Source: Acidobacteriota bacterium (GTDB taxonomy: Bacteria; Acidobacteriota; Terriglobia; Versatilivoradales; Versatilivoraceae). Taken from it: a DNA stretch of 32,871 bases. The notes below the pieces were generated by a model. The model was not told the origin of the DNA. It made no database searches and saw only the letters and a program-made list of their open reading frames with translations. The translations under genes and the position numbers were made by a program. Shown here piece by piece: positions 22,017-30,065 of the stretch. The number at the start of each line of letters is the position of its first letter. The first letter of the stretch is position 1. The stretch is from contig JAPPDF010000099.1 of assembly GCA_028875575.1 (NCBI GenBank), positions 1 to 32,871 on the forward strand, in the 5' to 3' direction.

Positions 22017-23680
22017 CCAGGCGAAAGAGGCCACTGATAAGCCGGCGCCGAGCGAAGCGGTCCACCTGGCAGCCTGTCCTGCCGCGGATTCAGGCGGCGC
22101 TCGAGGTGCTGCTTCACCCGAGGGTCACCGGCCGAACCTGGAAATATCTGCCGCTGGTACTGGCGCTGGCATTTGCGGCGCGCGCCGCGGTGGCTTTGTC
22201 GGGCGACTTCGTGCTACACCCCGACGAGATCATGCAGTACCTGGAGCCGGCGCACCGGCTGGTCTTCGGCAGCGGCATCACCTACTGGGAGTACTTCTAC
22301 GGTGCACGCTCCTGGCTGGTACCCGGAACGGTGGCCGGCCTCCTCATGCTGTTCGACGCCGTCGGCCTCGGTCAGCCCTTCTGGTACGTCGGCGGCGTCA
22401 AGCTGCTGTTCTGCGCAATCTCGCTGGCGATTCCGGCAGGCATGTACGTCTTTGCCCGACGCCACTTCGGGGAAACCGCCGGGAGGGCGGCCTTGCTGGC
22501 GGGAGCCTTCTGGTACGAGTTGGTCGGCTTCGCCCACAAGCCCATGACCGAGTTCGTAGCCGCCGCTCCGCTGATGGCGCTGCTGGCGCTCTGTGTGCGG
22601 CCCTCCGTGGAGGATGCCCGGACGGTCTGGACTGCAGCCTTTCTCGCTTGCATCACCGCAGCCATTCGGTTGCAGTACGCACCGATTGCCCTCCTGTTAT
22701 TGGGGATCGTGTTTCTGCGAACCGGGAAGAGGATGCAGCTCATACTGGCTGGGGCCGGATTCACCGCCGCCTTCGGCCTGTTGGACGCTGTCACGTGGGA
22801 TGGCGGTCTCTTCCACTCCTACGTCACCAACATCCGCTACAACCTTATCCTGGGTTCAATGCGTACCGGTGAGAGTCCGGCCTACCAGTACCTCATCTGG
22901 CTCACTCTCTCGGGCCTGGGGTTGAGCGTGCTTTGCGTTGCGGCGGCATTTCGCCACCTGCGGCGCTACGGCTTTCTGCTGGGGCTGATCGCCCTGGTCC
23001 TGCTGGTCCATTCCCTGCAAGCCCACAAGGAGTACCGCTTCATCTTTGCCGTCATTCCGCTCTGGCTCCTGACCGGTGCCGACCTGACGGCGGGCCTGGC
23101 AGTCGACGGAAACAAACTACGTCGTCTTGCCGGACTTGCAGCCGCCGGGTTCGCCGCCCTTTCGCTGGCGGGAATCCTGAACGCGCTGCCCTACCAGGGC
23201 CGAGTGTACAAAGCCTGGTCGCGGGAGACCGGAGTGGTGGGCTTCGTCCGAAACCGCGACCCAATCTTTCCCGCCTATCGCTTCCTTGCCCGAGCACCCG
23301 GCGTCAGCGGGGTGTGGCAGGTCGACCGCCCCTATATCAACCTTCCGGGATACTACTACCTGCACCACAAGATCCCCTTCTACGACCTGGACACCGGAAG
23401 GGGTCTCGAAGGGAACGTGCAGGTGGTTTCTTCCCTGGTCAGTCACATCGTATCCGCGGACTCCAGGTTTTCCGTACCCGGATATTCCCTGGAGCGAGAA
23501 TTCGGCGAAGTCCGCATCTTGCGCCGCGACCAGAACGAGCCTCCCGTCCGACCCTGGATCGACCATGCTCCCGTCCTGCTAACCAAACGCTCTCTACGGA
23601 TCATGAGGCAAATGGACCCGGACGGCCCCTCTCAGCCAGCCAATTTCGGGATCCGCTTCGCAGACCCGGAGAGGCCGTAG
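22013..23680 (+). CDS. GT22-like (GPI/ALG9-type) GT-C mannosyltransferase
   Basis: A 555-residue polytopic enzyme of the GT-C fold. The first periplasmic loop has HPDEIMQYLEPAHRLVFGSG (from residue 69), where Asp71/Glu72 are the expected catalytic acid pair. The downstream HSLQAHKEYRFIFAVIP (about 331-347) contains the HKEYRF motif of the ALG9/PIG-B family. Between are about ten membrane helices; the C-terminal ~130 residues are a soluble, probably periplasmic domain. Enzymes of this class take sugar from polyprenyl-phosphate-mannose. It begins four bases inside the preceding gene (ATGA) and the next gene starts three bases after its stop, so it is the second gene of a tight operon. The acceptor is unknown. 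Confidence 0.85.
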   Translation: MTRRKRPLISRRRAKRSTWQPVLPRIQAALEVLLHPRVTGRTWKYLPLVLALAFAARAAVALSGDFVLHPDEIMQYLEPAHRLVFGSGITYWEYFYGARSWLVPGTVAGLLMLFDAVGLGQPFWYVGGVKLLFCAISLAIPAGMYVFARRHFGETAGRAALLAGAFWYELVGFAHKPMTEFVAAAPLMALLALCVRPSVEDARTVWTAAFLACITAAIRLQYAPIALLLLGIVFLRTGKRMQLILAGAGFTAAFGLLDAVTWDGGLFHSYVTNIRYNLILGSMRTGESPAYQYLIWLTLSGLGLSVLCVAAAFRHLRRYGFLLGLIALVLLVHSLQAHKEYRFIFAVIPLWLLTGADLTAGLAVDGNKLRRLAGLAAAGFAALSLAGILNALPYQGRVYKAWSRETGVVGFVRNRDPIFPAYRFLARAPGVSGVWQVDRPYINLPGYYYLHHKIPFYDLDTGRGLEGNVQVVSSLVSHIVSADSRFSVPGYSLEREFGEVRILRRDQNEPPVRPWIDHAPVLLTKRSLRIMRQMDPDGPSQPANFGIRFADPERP

Positions 23681-23683
23681 CCG

Positions 23684-25624
23684 ATGGCGCAGCGAAAGAA
23701 AACGAGGCCGAATCGGCGCAAGCGACTAGCCTTGAGGCTGGATTCTTCACCTCAAGTTAGTGCCTCCGCCGTAGCCGAACCCGAAAAGACACCGGCATCC
23801 TCGGGTCCCGGCGAGGCCACCCGGTCTTTGGACCTGTTCTCGCGTCGGGACGCCCTGGGCGCTCTGGCCCTCGCCCTGCTGGCGGCGGTCTGCTACCTGC
23901 CGGCGATGCTTTGGGGCGGCTTTGTTTGGGATGACTACATCTGGTACCAATCCCAGGCAGTCCTGGAGTGGTCCGGTCTCGGCAACATCTGGTCCTGGCC
24001 CTCGATCATTGAGAAGGAGCGACACTACTGGCCGCTGACCTATACCACCTTCTGGCTGGAACACAAGATCTGGGGACTGGAGCCGGCCGGCTATCACGTC
24101 GTCAACGTGCTGCTGCACCTGCTCAACTCCCTGTTGCTGTGGCGATTGCTGCTCCGCTTGGCCGTGCCCGGGGCCTGGATCGTGGCTGCCGTGTTCGCCG
24201 CTCATCCGCTGCACGTGGAATCGGTGGCCTGGATCATCGAGCGCAAGGACGTGCTTTCCGGCCTTTTCTACCTCACCGCCGTGCTGGTCTGGCTGCGCTT
24301 CCTGGAACAACCCCGACCCTGGCGCTATGGCCTCGCACTCTTGCTGTTTGTAGCAGGCCTGTTGAGCAAATCGGTGGTAGTGACACTGCCGGTGGCGTTG
24401 CTGATCGTCCAGTGGTGGAAGACTGGCCGCATCACGGGGAAGGATCTGCTGCGCCTGGCGCCGTTCTTCCTGGTGGCGCTGCTCATTACCCTGGCCGATC
24501 TCTACTCTTACGACCTGGGGAGGCACAACCTGGACTACTCATGGCCCGAGCGGGTGCTCATCGCGTCCCGGGCCCTGTGGTTCTATGCAGGGAAACTGGC
24601 CTGGCCAACCGATCTCTCAGTCATCTACCCACTCTGGAACATCAGCCTGAGCGACCCTTGGGCCTGGCTGTACCTGGCCGCCGCCACGGTGCTGGCGGCG
24701 GTGCTGTGGCTCACGCGCCATCGGATTGGGCGTGGGCCGCTGGCCGGGGCGCTATTCTTTGTGGTGACGCTGTCGCCGGCTCTGGGCTTCGTGAATTACG
24801 GCTACATGGTCTACTCTATGGTAGCCGACCGCTTTCAATACCTGGCAGGCATTGGGGTGATGGCAGTCATCATCGGCGTCGCCGTGCATGCCGCCAGCCG
24901 GTTGCCGCGCGGACTGAAGATGGGGGCAGCAGGTCTCCTGATCGTGTTGTTGGCGCTACTTGGAACGACGACCTGGCGCCAGGCAGGAATCTACCGGGAC
25001 GATCTCACATTCTTCAGTCACATTGTGTCGCTCAACCCCATGGCGCGGAACGCTCACCGCAATCTCAGCAGGGAGTTGAGCAAGGCAGGCCATATGGAGG
25101 AAGCTCTGGCCGCTGCCAAGGTCGCCTCGGAACAGCTCCCGGATGAAGCCCGCTCATATACCTTGGTTGGCGAGATACTTGCCAATCTCAAGCGGATGGA
25201 CGAGGCCGAGGACAACTTTCGCCGCGCGCTGGAGCTCGGACTGAGCAGGGCCAGAGAGATTCGGTTTCTTGCCTTTCTGGGACGGATGTCGTGGCAGTGG
25301 GGTCGGATTGAATCAGCGGAGGACTTCTCGCGGCGAGCGTTGGAACTCGACCCGCGCAACAAGGAAGCACTCGAGTATCTAGCCGCGTCCTATTTGAGCC
25401 GGAAGCGTTACCAAGAGGCACTCAATCAGTACCGGAAACTGTCGGAAGTCGATCCCGACAATGCAACGACGCACAACAACATTGCCGGGCTCCTGCACCA
25501 CTTGGGCCGGTCGGAAGCAGCGGTCCGGAGCTTCAAACGCGCGCTCTCTCTGGACCCCACCCACGAAGAAGCCCGCATCGGCCTCGAAGAGGCGCGCAAG
25601 ACCCTGCAGCAAGCGGTGGAATAG
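23684..25624 (+). CDS. TMTC-like GT-C membrane glycosyltransferase with C-terminal TPRs, paralog 1
   Basis: A 646-residue protein. A basic N-terminus (MAQRKKTRPNRRKR) and a Ser/Pro-rich linker lead to about ten membrane helices (60-450) and then about five TPR units (460-646). The first loop has GGFVWDDYIWYQS with the Asp83-Asp84 pair expected of GT-C enzymes. The stretch AHPLHVESVAWIIERKDVLSGLFYL and VADRFQYLAGIGVMA are hallmarks of the TMTC/DUF1736 family, whose animal members O-mannosylate cadherins from dolichyl-phosphate-mannose. The TPRs may face the periplasm and hold the acceptor protein. It starts three bases after the GT22-like gene. The TPR region is the most diverged part among the three paralogs. 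Confidence 0.87.
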   Translation: MAQRKKTRPNRRKRLALRLDSSPQVSASAVAEPEKTPASSGPGEATRSLDLFSRRDALGALALALLAAVCYLPAMLWGGFVWDDYIWYQSQAVLEWSGLGNIWSWPSIIEKERHYWPLTYTTFWLEHKIWGLEPAGYHVVNVLLHLLNSLLLWRLLLRLAVPGAWIVAAVFAAHPLHVESVAWIIERKDVLSGLFYLTAVLVWLRFLEQPRPWRYGLALLLFVAGLLSKSVVVTLPVALLIVQWWKTGRITGKDLLRLAPFFLVALLITLADLYSYDLGRHNLDYSWPERVLIASRALWFYAGKLAWPTDLSVIYPLWNISLSDPWAWLYLAAATVLAAVLWLTRHRIGRGPLAGALFFVVTLSPALGFVNYGYMVYSMVADRFQYLAGIGVMAVIIGVAVHAASRLPRGLKMGAAGLLIVLLALLGTTTWRQAGIYRDDLTFFSHIVSLNPMARNAHRNLSRELSKAGHMEEALAAAKVASEQLPDEARSYTLVGEILANLKRMDEAEDNFRRALELGLSRAREIRFLAFLGRMSWQWGRIESAEDFSRRALELDPRNKEALEYLAASYLSRKRYQEALNQYRKLSEVDPDNATTHNNIAGLLHHLGRSEAAVRSFKRALSLDPTHEEARIGLEEARKTLQQAVE

Positions 25625-25636
25625 CGCCTTCACACC

Positions 25637-27673
25637 ATGGTTGACACAAGGAAGAAAACGAGACCGAATCCGCGCAAGCGATCAGCCCTGAGGTTAGCTT
25701 CATCACCTCAAGCCAGTGCCTCCGGCGTAGCCGAACCCGGAAAGTCACCCGCATCCCGGGTTCCTGGCAAGGCCAACCGGTTCTTCGGCCGATTCTCGCG
25801 CCGGGGCGCGCTGGTCGTCCTGGCGCTCGCCCTGCTGGCAGGGGTTTGCTACCTGCCGGCGATGCTCTGGGGCGGCCTGATTTGGGATGACTTCATCTGG
25901 TTTCAGTCCCCGGCTGTCCTGGAATGGTCCGGCCTCGGCGCCATCTGGTCCTGGCCGTCGAGTATTGAGCAGGAAAAACACTACTGGCCGCTGACCTATA
26001 CCACCTTCTGGCTGGAACACAAGATCTGGGGACTGGAGCCGACAGGCTATCACGTCGTAAACGTGCTGCTGCACCTGCTCAACTCCCTGCTGCTGTGGCG
26101 ACTGTTGTTGCGCCTGGTCGTGCCCGGGGCCTGGGTCGTGGCTGCCGTGTTCGTCGCACATCCGCTGAACGTGGAGTCGGTGGCCTGGATCATCGAGCGC
26201 AAGGACGTGCTTTCCGGCCTTTTCTACCTACTTGCCGTGATCGTTTGGCTGCGCTTCCTGGAACAACCGCGACCCTGGCGCTATGGCCTGGCGCTGCTGC
26301 TGTTCGTAGCAGGCCTGTTGAGCAAATCGGTGGTGGTGACGCTGCCGGTGGCCTTGCTGGTCGTACAGTGGTGGAAGACGGACCGCATCACGACGAAAGA
26401 TCTGCAGCGCGTGGCGCCATTCTTCCTGGTGGCGCTGCTCATTACCCTGGCCGATCTCTACTCCTACGACCCGGGGAGGCACGACCTGGACTACTCCTGG
26501 CCCGAGCGGGTGCTCATCGCGTCCCGGGCCTTGTGGTTCTATGCCGGGAAACTGGTCTGGCCAACCGATCTCTCGGTCATCTACCCGCGCTGGAACATCA
26601 GTCTCGGGGACCCCTGGGCCTGGCTGTACCTGGCCGCCGCCCTGGTGCTGGCGGCGGTGCTGTGGCTCATGCGCCACCGGATTGGGCGTGGTCCGCTGGC
26701 CGGAACGTTGTTCTTCGTGGTGACGCTGTCACCGGTTCTGGGTTTCGTGAATCACGGCTACATGGAGTACTCTCTGGCAGCCGACCGCTTTCAATACCTG
26801 GCCGGCATCGGGGTGATGGCAGTCATCATCGGCGCCGCCGTGCACGGCGCCAGCCGGTTGTCGGGTAAATGGAAGATGGGAGCGACAGGGCTTCTGGTAG
26901 TGTTACTGGCGTTTCTCGGAACGAGGACCTGGCGCCAGGCGGGAATCTACCGAGACGATGTCACTTTCTTCAACCATGTTATTTCTCTCAATCCCAAGGC
27001 ACTGAACGCTCATCGCAATCTCGGCCTCGGTTTGATCAGGGCGGGCCGCCTGGAGGAAGCTCTGGCCGCTGCCAGGATCGCCGTGGCACAGCGCCCCGAT
27101 TTCACCGAACCCTATTTCCTGCTCGGCGAAATACTAGTGAGACTCGATCGGTTAGACGATGCCAAGGCGAACTTTCGGCGCGTCCTCGAGATCGATCCAC
27201 GCCAAGTGAAGAAACTCAATGATTTCGCCGAGTTTTGTTTCGAGCAGAAGCGTTACCGTGAGGCGCTCGATCTCTTTCGGATGCTGCTGGAGGTCGATCC
27301 CGACAATGCAGCCACCCACTCCAACCTCGGGGCGATCCTGCACTCCCTGGGCCAACTCGATGAGGTCGAAAAACACTTCGTGCGAGCCCTGCAAATCGCC
27401 CCACGCCACAAGGAGGCACTCGGTAATCTCGCCTGGTTGCGCTTCGAGCAGAAGCGTTACCGTGAGGCGCTCGATCTGTTTCGCATGCTGTTGGAGGTCG
27501 ATCCCGACAATGCGACTACCCACTCCGACATTGGCGTGACCCTTTACCACCTGGGTCAGGCAGAAGCAGCGCTCCGGAGCTTCAAACAGGCTCTCTCCGT
27601 GGACCCGACTCTGGAAACGGCCCGAACCAACCTCAAAGAGATACGCAAGACCCTGCAGCAAGAGGTGGAGTAG
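25637..27673 (+). CDS. TMTC-like GT-C/TPR protein, paralog 2
   Basis: A 678-residue paralog of the preceding gene, 12 bp downstream, with nearly the same membrane part: GGLIWDDFIWFQS, HPLNVESVAWIIERKDVLSGLFYL, AADRFQYLAGIGVMA. It is 68 residues longer than paralog 3, equal to two 34-residue TPR units. The repeated phrase EQKRYREALDLFRMLLEVDPDNA occurs twice, 204 bp apart, showing an in-frame duplication of two TPRs. The N-terminal MVDTRKKTRPNPRKR is almost shared with paralog 3. Probably the same reaction with a different acceptor range. Confidence 0.87.
   Translation: MVDTRKKTRPNPRKRSALRLASSPQASASGVAEPGKSPASRVPGKANRFFGRFSRRGALVVLALALLAGVCYLPAMLWGGLIWDDFIWFQSPAVLEWSGLGAIWSWPSSIEQEKHYWPLTYTTFWLEHKIWGLEPTGYHVVNVLLHLLNSLLLWRLLLRLVVPGAWVVAAVFVAHPLNVESVAWIIERKDVLSGLFYLLAVIVWLRFLEQPRPWRYGLALLLFVAGLLSKSVVVTLPVALLVVQWWKTDRITTKDLQRVAPFFLVALLITLADLYSYDPGRHDLDYSWPERVLIASRALWFYAGKLVWPTDLSVIYPRWNISLGDPWAWLYLAAALVLAAVLWLMRHRIGRGPLAGTLFFVVTLSPVLGFVNHGYMEYSLAADRFQYLAGIGVMAVIIGAAVHGASRLSGKWKMGATGLLVVLLAFLGTRTWRQAGIYRDDVTFFNHVISLNPKALNAHRNLGLGLIRAGRLEEALAAARIAVAQRPDFTEPYFLLGEILVRLDRLDDAKANFRRVLEIDPRQVKKLNDFAEFCFEQKRYREALDLFRMLLEVDPDNAATHSNLGAILHSLGQLDEVEKHFVRALQIAPRHKEALGNLAWLRFEQKRYREALDLFRMLLEVDPDNATTHSDIGVTLYHLGQAEAALRSFKQALSVDPTLETARTNLKEIRKTLQQEVE
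27241..27648 (+). repeat. 204-bp internal duplication of two TPR units
   Basis: CGAGCAGAAGCGTTACCGTG begins at 27241 and again at 27445. The first ~90 bp of the two 204-bp units are almost identical; the second halves have diverged and only the TPR pattern is kept. The length is exactly two 34-residue TPRs. Confidence 0.8.
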
Positions 27674-27685
27674 CCGCTTCACACC

Positions 27686-29518
27686 ATGGTTGACACAAGG
27701 AAGAAAACGAGGCCGAATCGGCGCAAGCGATTGGCCTCGAGGCCGGCTTCCTCAGCTCGAGCCAATGCCTCCGCCGCAGCCAAACCCGGAAAGGCAGCGG
27801 CATCCTCGGTTCCTGGCGAGGCCACCCGATTCCTGGACCGGTTCTCGCGCCAGGACGCCCTGGCCGCCCTGGCTCTCTGCCTGCTGGCAGCGGTCTGCTA
27901 CCTGCCGGCGATGCTCTGGGGCGGCTTTGTCTGGGATGACGACATCTGGTACGAGTCCCAGGCGGTCCTGGAGTGGTCCGGCCTCGGCGCCATCTGGTCC
28001 TGGCCGTCGGGCATGGAGAAGGAGAGACACTACTGGCCGCTGACCTATAGCACCTTCTGGCTGGAACACAAGATCTGGGGACTGGAGCCGGTCGGCTATC
28101 ACGTCGTCAACGTGCTGCTTCACCTGCTCAACTCCCTGCTGCTGTGGCGACTGCTGCTGCGCCTGGCCGTGCCCGGGGCCTGGATTGTGGCTGCCGCCTT
28201 CGCCGCCCATCCGCTGCACGTGGAGTCGGTGGCCTGGATCATCGAGCGCAAGGACGTGCTTTCCGGCCTCTTCTACCTCACCGCCGTGCTGGTCTGGCTG
28301 CGCTTCCTGGAACAACCGCGTCCCTGGCGCTATGGCCTGGCGCTCCTGCTATTCGTAGCGGGCCTGTTGAGCAAATCGGTGGTGGTGACGCTTCCGGTGG
28401 CGCTGTTGATCGTCCAGTGGTGGAAAGCGGGCCGCATCACGGGGAAAGACGTGCAGCGCTTGGCGCCGTTCTTCCTGGTGGCGCTGCTCATTACCCTGGC
28501 CGATCTCTACTCCTACGACCTGGAGAGGTTCAAGCTGGACTACTCGTGGCCCGAGCGGGTGCTCATCGCGTCCCGGGCCCTTTGGTTCTACGCGGGGAAA
28601 CTGGCCTGGCCAACCGACCTCTCGGTCATATACCCACTCTGGGACATCAGCCTCGGGGACCCCTGGGGCTGGCTGTACCCGGCCGCAGCCATGGTGCTGG
28701 CGGGGGTGCTGTGGTTGGCGCGCCATCCGATCGGGCGCGGGCCGCTGGCCGGGGCCTTGTTCTTTGCGGTGACGCTTTCGCCGGCTCTGGGCTTCGTGAA
28801 TTACGGCTACATGGGGTACTCCCTGGTAGCCGACCGGTTCCAATACCTGGCCTGCATCGGGGTGATGGCGGTCATCATCGGGGCCGCCGTGCATGGCGCC
28901 AGCCGGTTGCCGGATCGATGGAAGATGGGGGCGACAGGTCTTGTGGTGGTGATGCTGGCCCTACTTGGAACAACGACCTGGCGCCAGGCGGGAATCTACC
29001 GAGACACAGTCACTCTCTTCAATCATGTTGTATCTCTCAATCCCAACGCAAGAAACGCTCACCGCAATCTCAGCATCGGTTTGATGAATGCAGGTCGCCT
29101 GGAGGAAGCACTGGCCGCTGCCACGATCGCCTCGGCACAGCGCCCGAATGAAGGCCGCTCCTATTCGTTGCTGGGCCGAATACTCGAGGATCTCCAAAGG
29201 ATGGAGGAGGCAGAGGAGAACTATCGCCGTGTCCTGGAGCTCAACCCGCGCAACAGGGAGGCACTCAAGTATCTCGCCACGTCGTATTTCAACCGGAAGA
29301 GCTACGGGGAGGCGCTCGATCTGTATCGGAGACTGGCGGAGGTCGAGCCCGACAATGCCAAGACGCACAACAACATCGGCGCCACCCTGTACTACCTGGG
29401 CCGGCCGGAAGCGGCGGTCCGGAGCTTCAAACAGGCGCTCTCTCTGGACCCGACGCTGGAAGGCGCCCGTACCGGCCTGGAAGAGGCCCGCAGGACTTTG
29501 CGGCAATCGGGGGAATAG
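27686..29518 (+). CDS. TMTC-like GT-C/TPR protein, paralog 3
   Basis: A 610-residue paralog, the shortest of the three, starting 12 bp after paralog 2 with the same CTTCACACCATGGTTGACAC junction. The catalytic loop is GGFVWDDDIWYES, with an extra Asp; HPLHVESVAWIIERKDVLSGLFYL and VADRFQYLACIGVMA are kept. About four TPRs follow (455-610), ending GARTGLEEARRTLRQSGE. It is the last sure gene of the operon that starts at 20856. High similarity of the membrane parts, including at DNA level, suggests recent tandem duplication or gene conversion; the TPR parts differ more. Confidence 0.87.
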   Translation: MVDTRKKTRPNRRKRLASRPASSARANASAAAKPGKAAASSVPGEATRFLDRFSRQDALAALALCLLAAVCYLPAMLWGGFVWDDDIWYESQAVLEWSGLGAIWSWPSGMEKERHYWPLTYSTFWLEHKIWGLEPVGYHVVNVLLHLLNSLLLWRLLLRLAVPGAWIVAAAFAAHPLHVESVAWIIERKDVLSGLFYLTAVLVWLRFLEQPRPWRYGLALLLFVAGLLSKSVVVTLPVALLIVQWWKAGRITGKDVQRLAPFFLVALLITLADLYSYDLERFKLDYSWPERVLIASRALWFYAGKLAWPTDLSVIYPLWDISLGDPWGWLYPAAAMVLAGVLWLARHPIGRGPLAGALFFAVTLSPALGFVNYGYMGYSLVADRFQYLACIGVMAVIIGAAVHGASRLPDRWKMGATGLVVVMLALLGTTTWRQAGIYRDTVTLFNHVVSLNPNARNAHRNLSIGLMNAGRLEEALAAATIASAQRPNEGRSYSLLGRILEDLQRMEEAEENYRRVLELNPRNREALKYLATSYFNRKSYGEALDLYRRLAEVEPDNAKTHNNIGATLYYLGRPEAAVRSFKQALSLDPTLEGARTGLEEARRTLRQSGE

Positions 29519-29613
29519 GGCGTTCGCGACAATGGCACGACTGTGCAAACCGAGCCGCCAGGCGAAGGCTGATGCGGCGGGGGAGCGAACGTCGAGCCGG
29601 GCCGGAAGCGACA

Positions 29614-29889
29614 ATGCGGGCCCCGAGCGTGGAGGTTCACGTTTCTTCGGAAGGCACTCAAGTCAGCGGTGTCGTGCAGAAGAACTCGGCCGGGGAAGCG
29701 GTGGAAGGGACAACCGTGCTGGAATTGGCAAAAACAGGTGGGCTTGCGGCCGTGGCGGTGGTGACCGCGGTGTTGGCCTGGCACTTCCCGGGTCGACTCT
29801 ACGGCCTGCAGGAAGTCCTGTTGGCCGCTGCTGCGGTAGGGATCGCGGTGGTGACGGGTCTTCCCGCAATCGCCGGCATCCGGCGATAA
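29614..29889 (+). CDS. Possible small two-TM membrane protein
   Basis: A 91-residue frame from ATG 29614 (an alternative ATG at 29572 adds 14 Arg-rich residues). Residues 1-40 are polar (VEVHVSSEGTQVSGVVQKNS). Two hydrophobic stretches follow: LAKTGGLAAVAVVTAVLAW (about 38-56) and VLLAAAAVGIAVVTGLPAIAG (about 67-87). GGAAG lies a few bases before the ATG. It follows the third TMTC-like gene by 95 bp and could be the operon's last gene. No family is recognised; the coding evidence is only the length and the membrane segments. Confidence 0.4.
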   Translation: MRAPSVEVHVSSEGTQVSGVVQKNSAGEAVEGTTVLELAKTGGLAAVAVVTAVLAWHFPGRLYGLQEVLLAAAAVGIAVVTGLPAIAGIRR

Positions 29890-30005
29890 TTCAAGGACCG
29901 ACTCCGGGGGCTGCCCGCAAACGGCGATGCGGAACAGCCGTTGAAGGGTATTACTGCCCCCTTGCGTTGAAAAACGGTGCTGTTCATTCGAGAGAGTACG
30001 GACAC

Positions 30006-30037
30006 AAAAAAAAGGCCGGCGCCCGGAGGCGCCGGCC
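30006..30037 (-). terminator. Intrinsic terminator of the secreted-protein gene
   Basis: On the minus strand GGCCGGCGCC-TCCG-GGCGCCGGCC is a perfect 10-bp stem followed by eight Ts, 29 bp after the stop of the gene at 30066-31700. It also meets the convergent glycosylation operon. The rest of 29890-30065 shows no gene. Confidence 0.92.
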
Positions 30038-30065
30038 AGGTGAAGGAAACGACAGGGCAGGCCGG

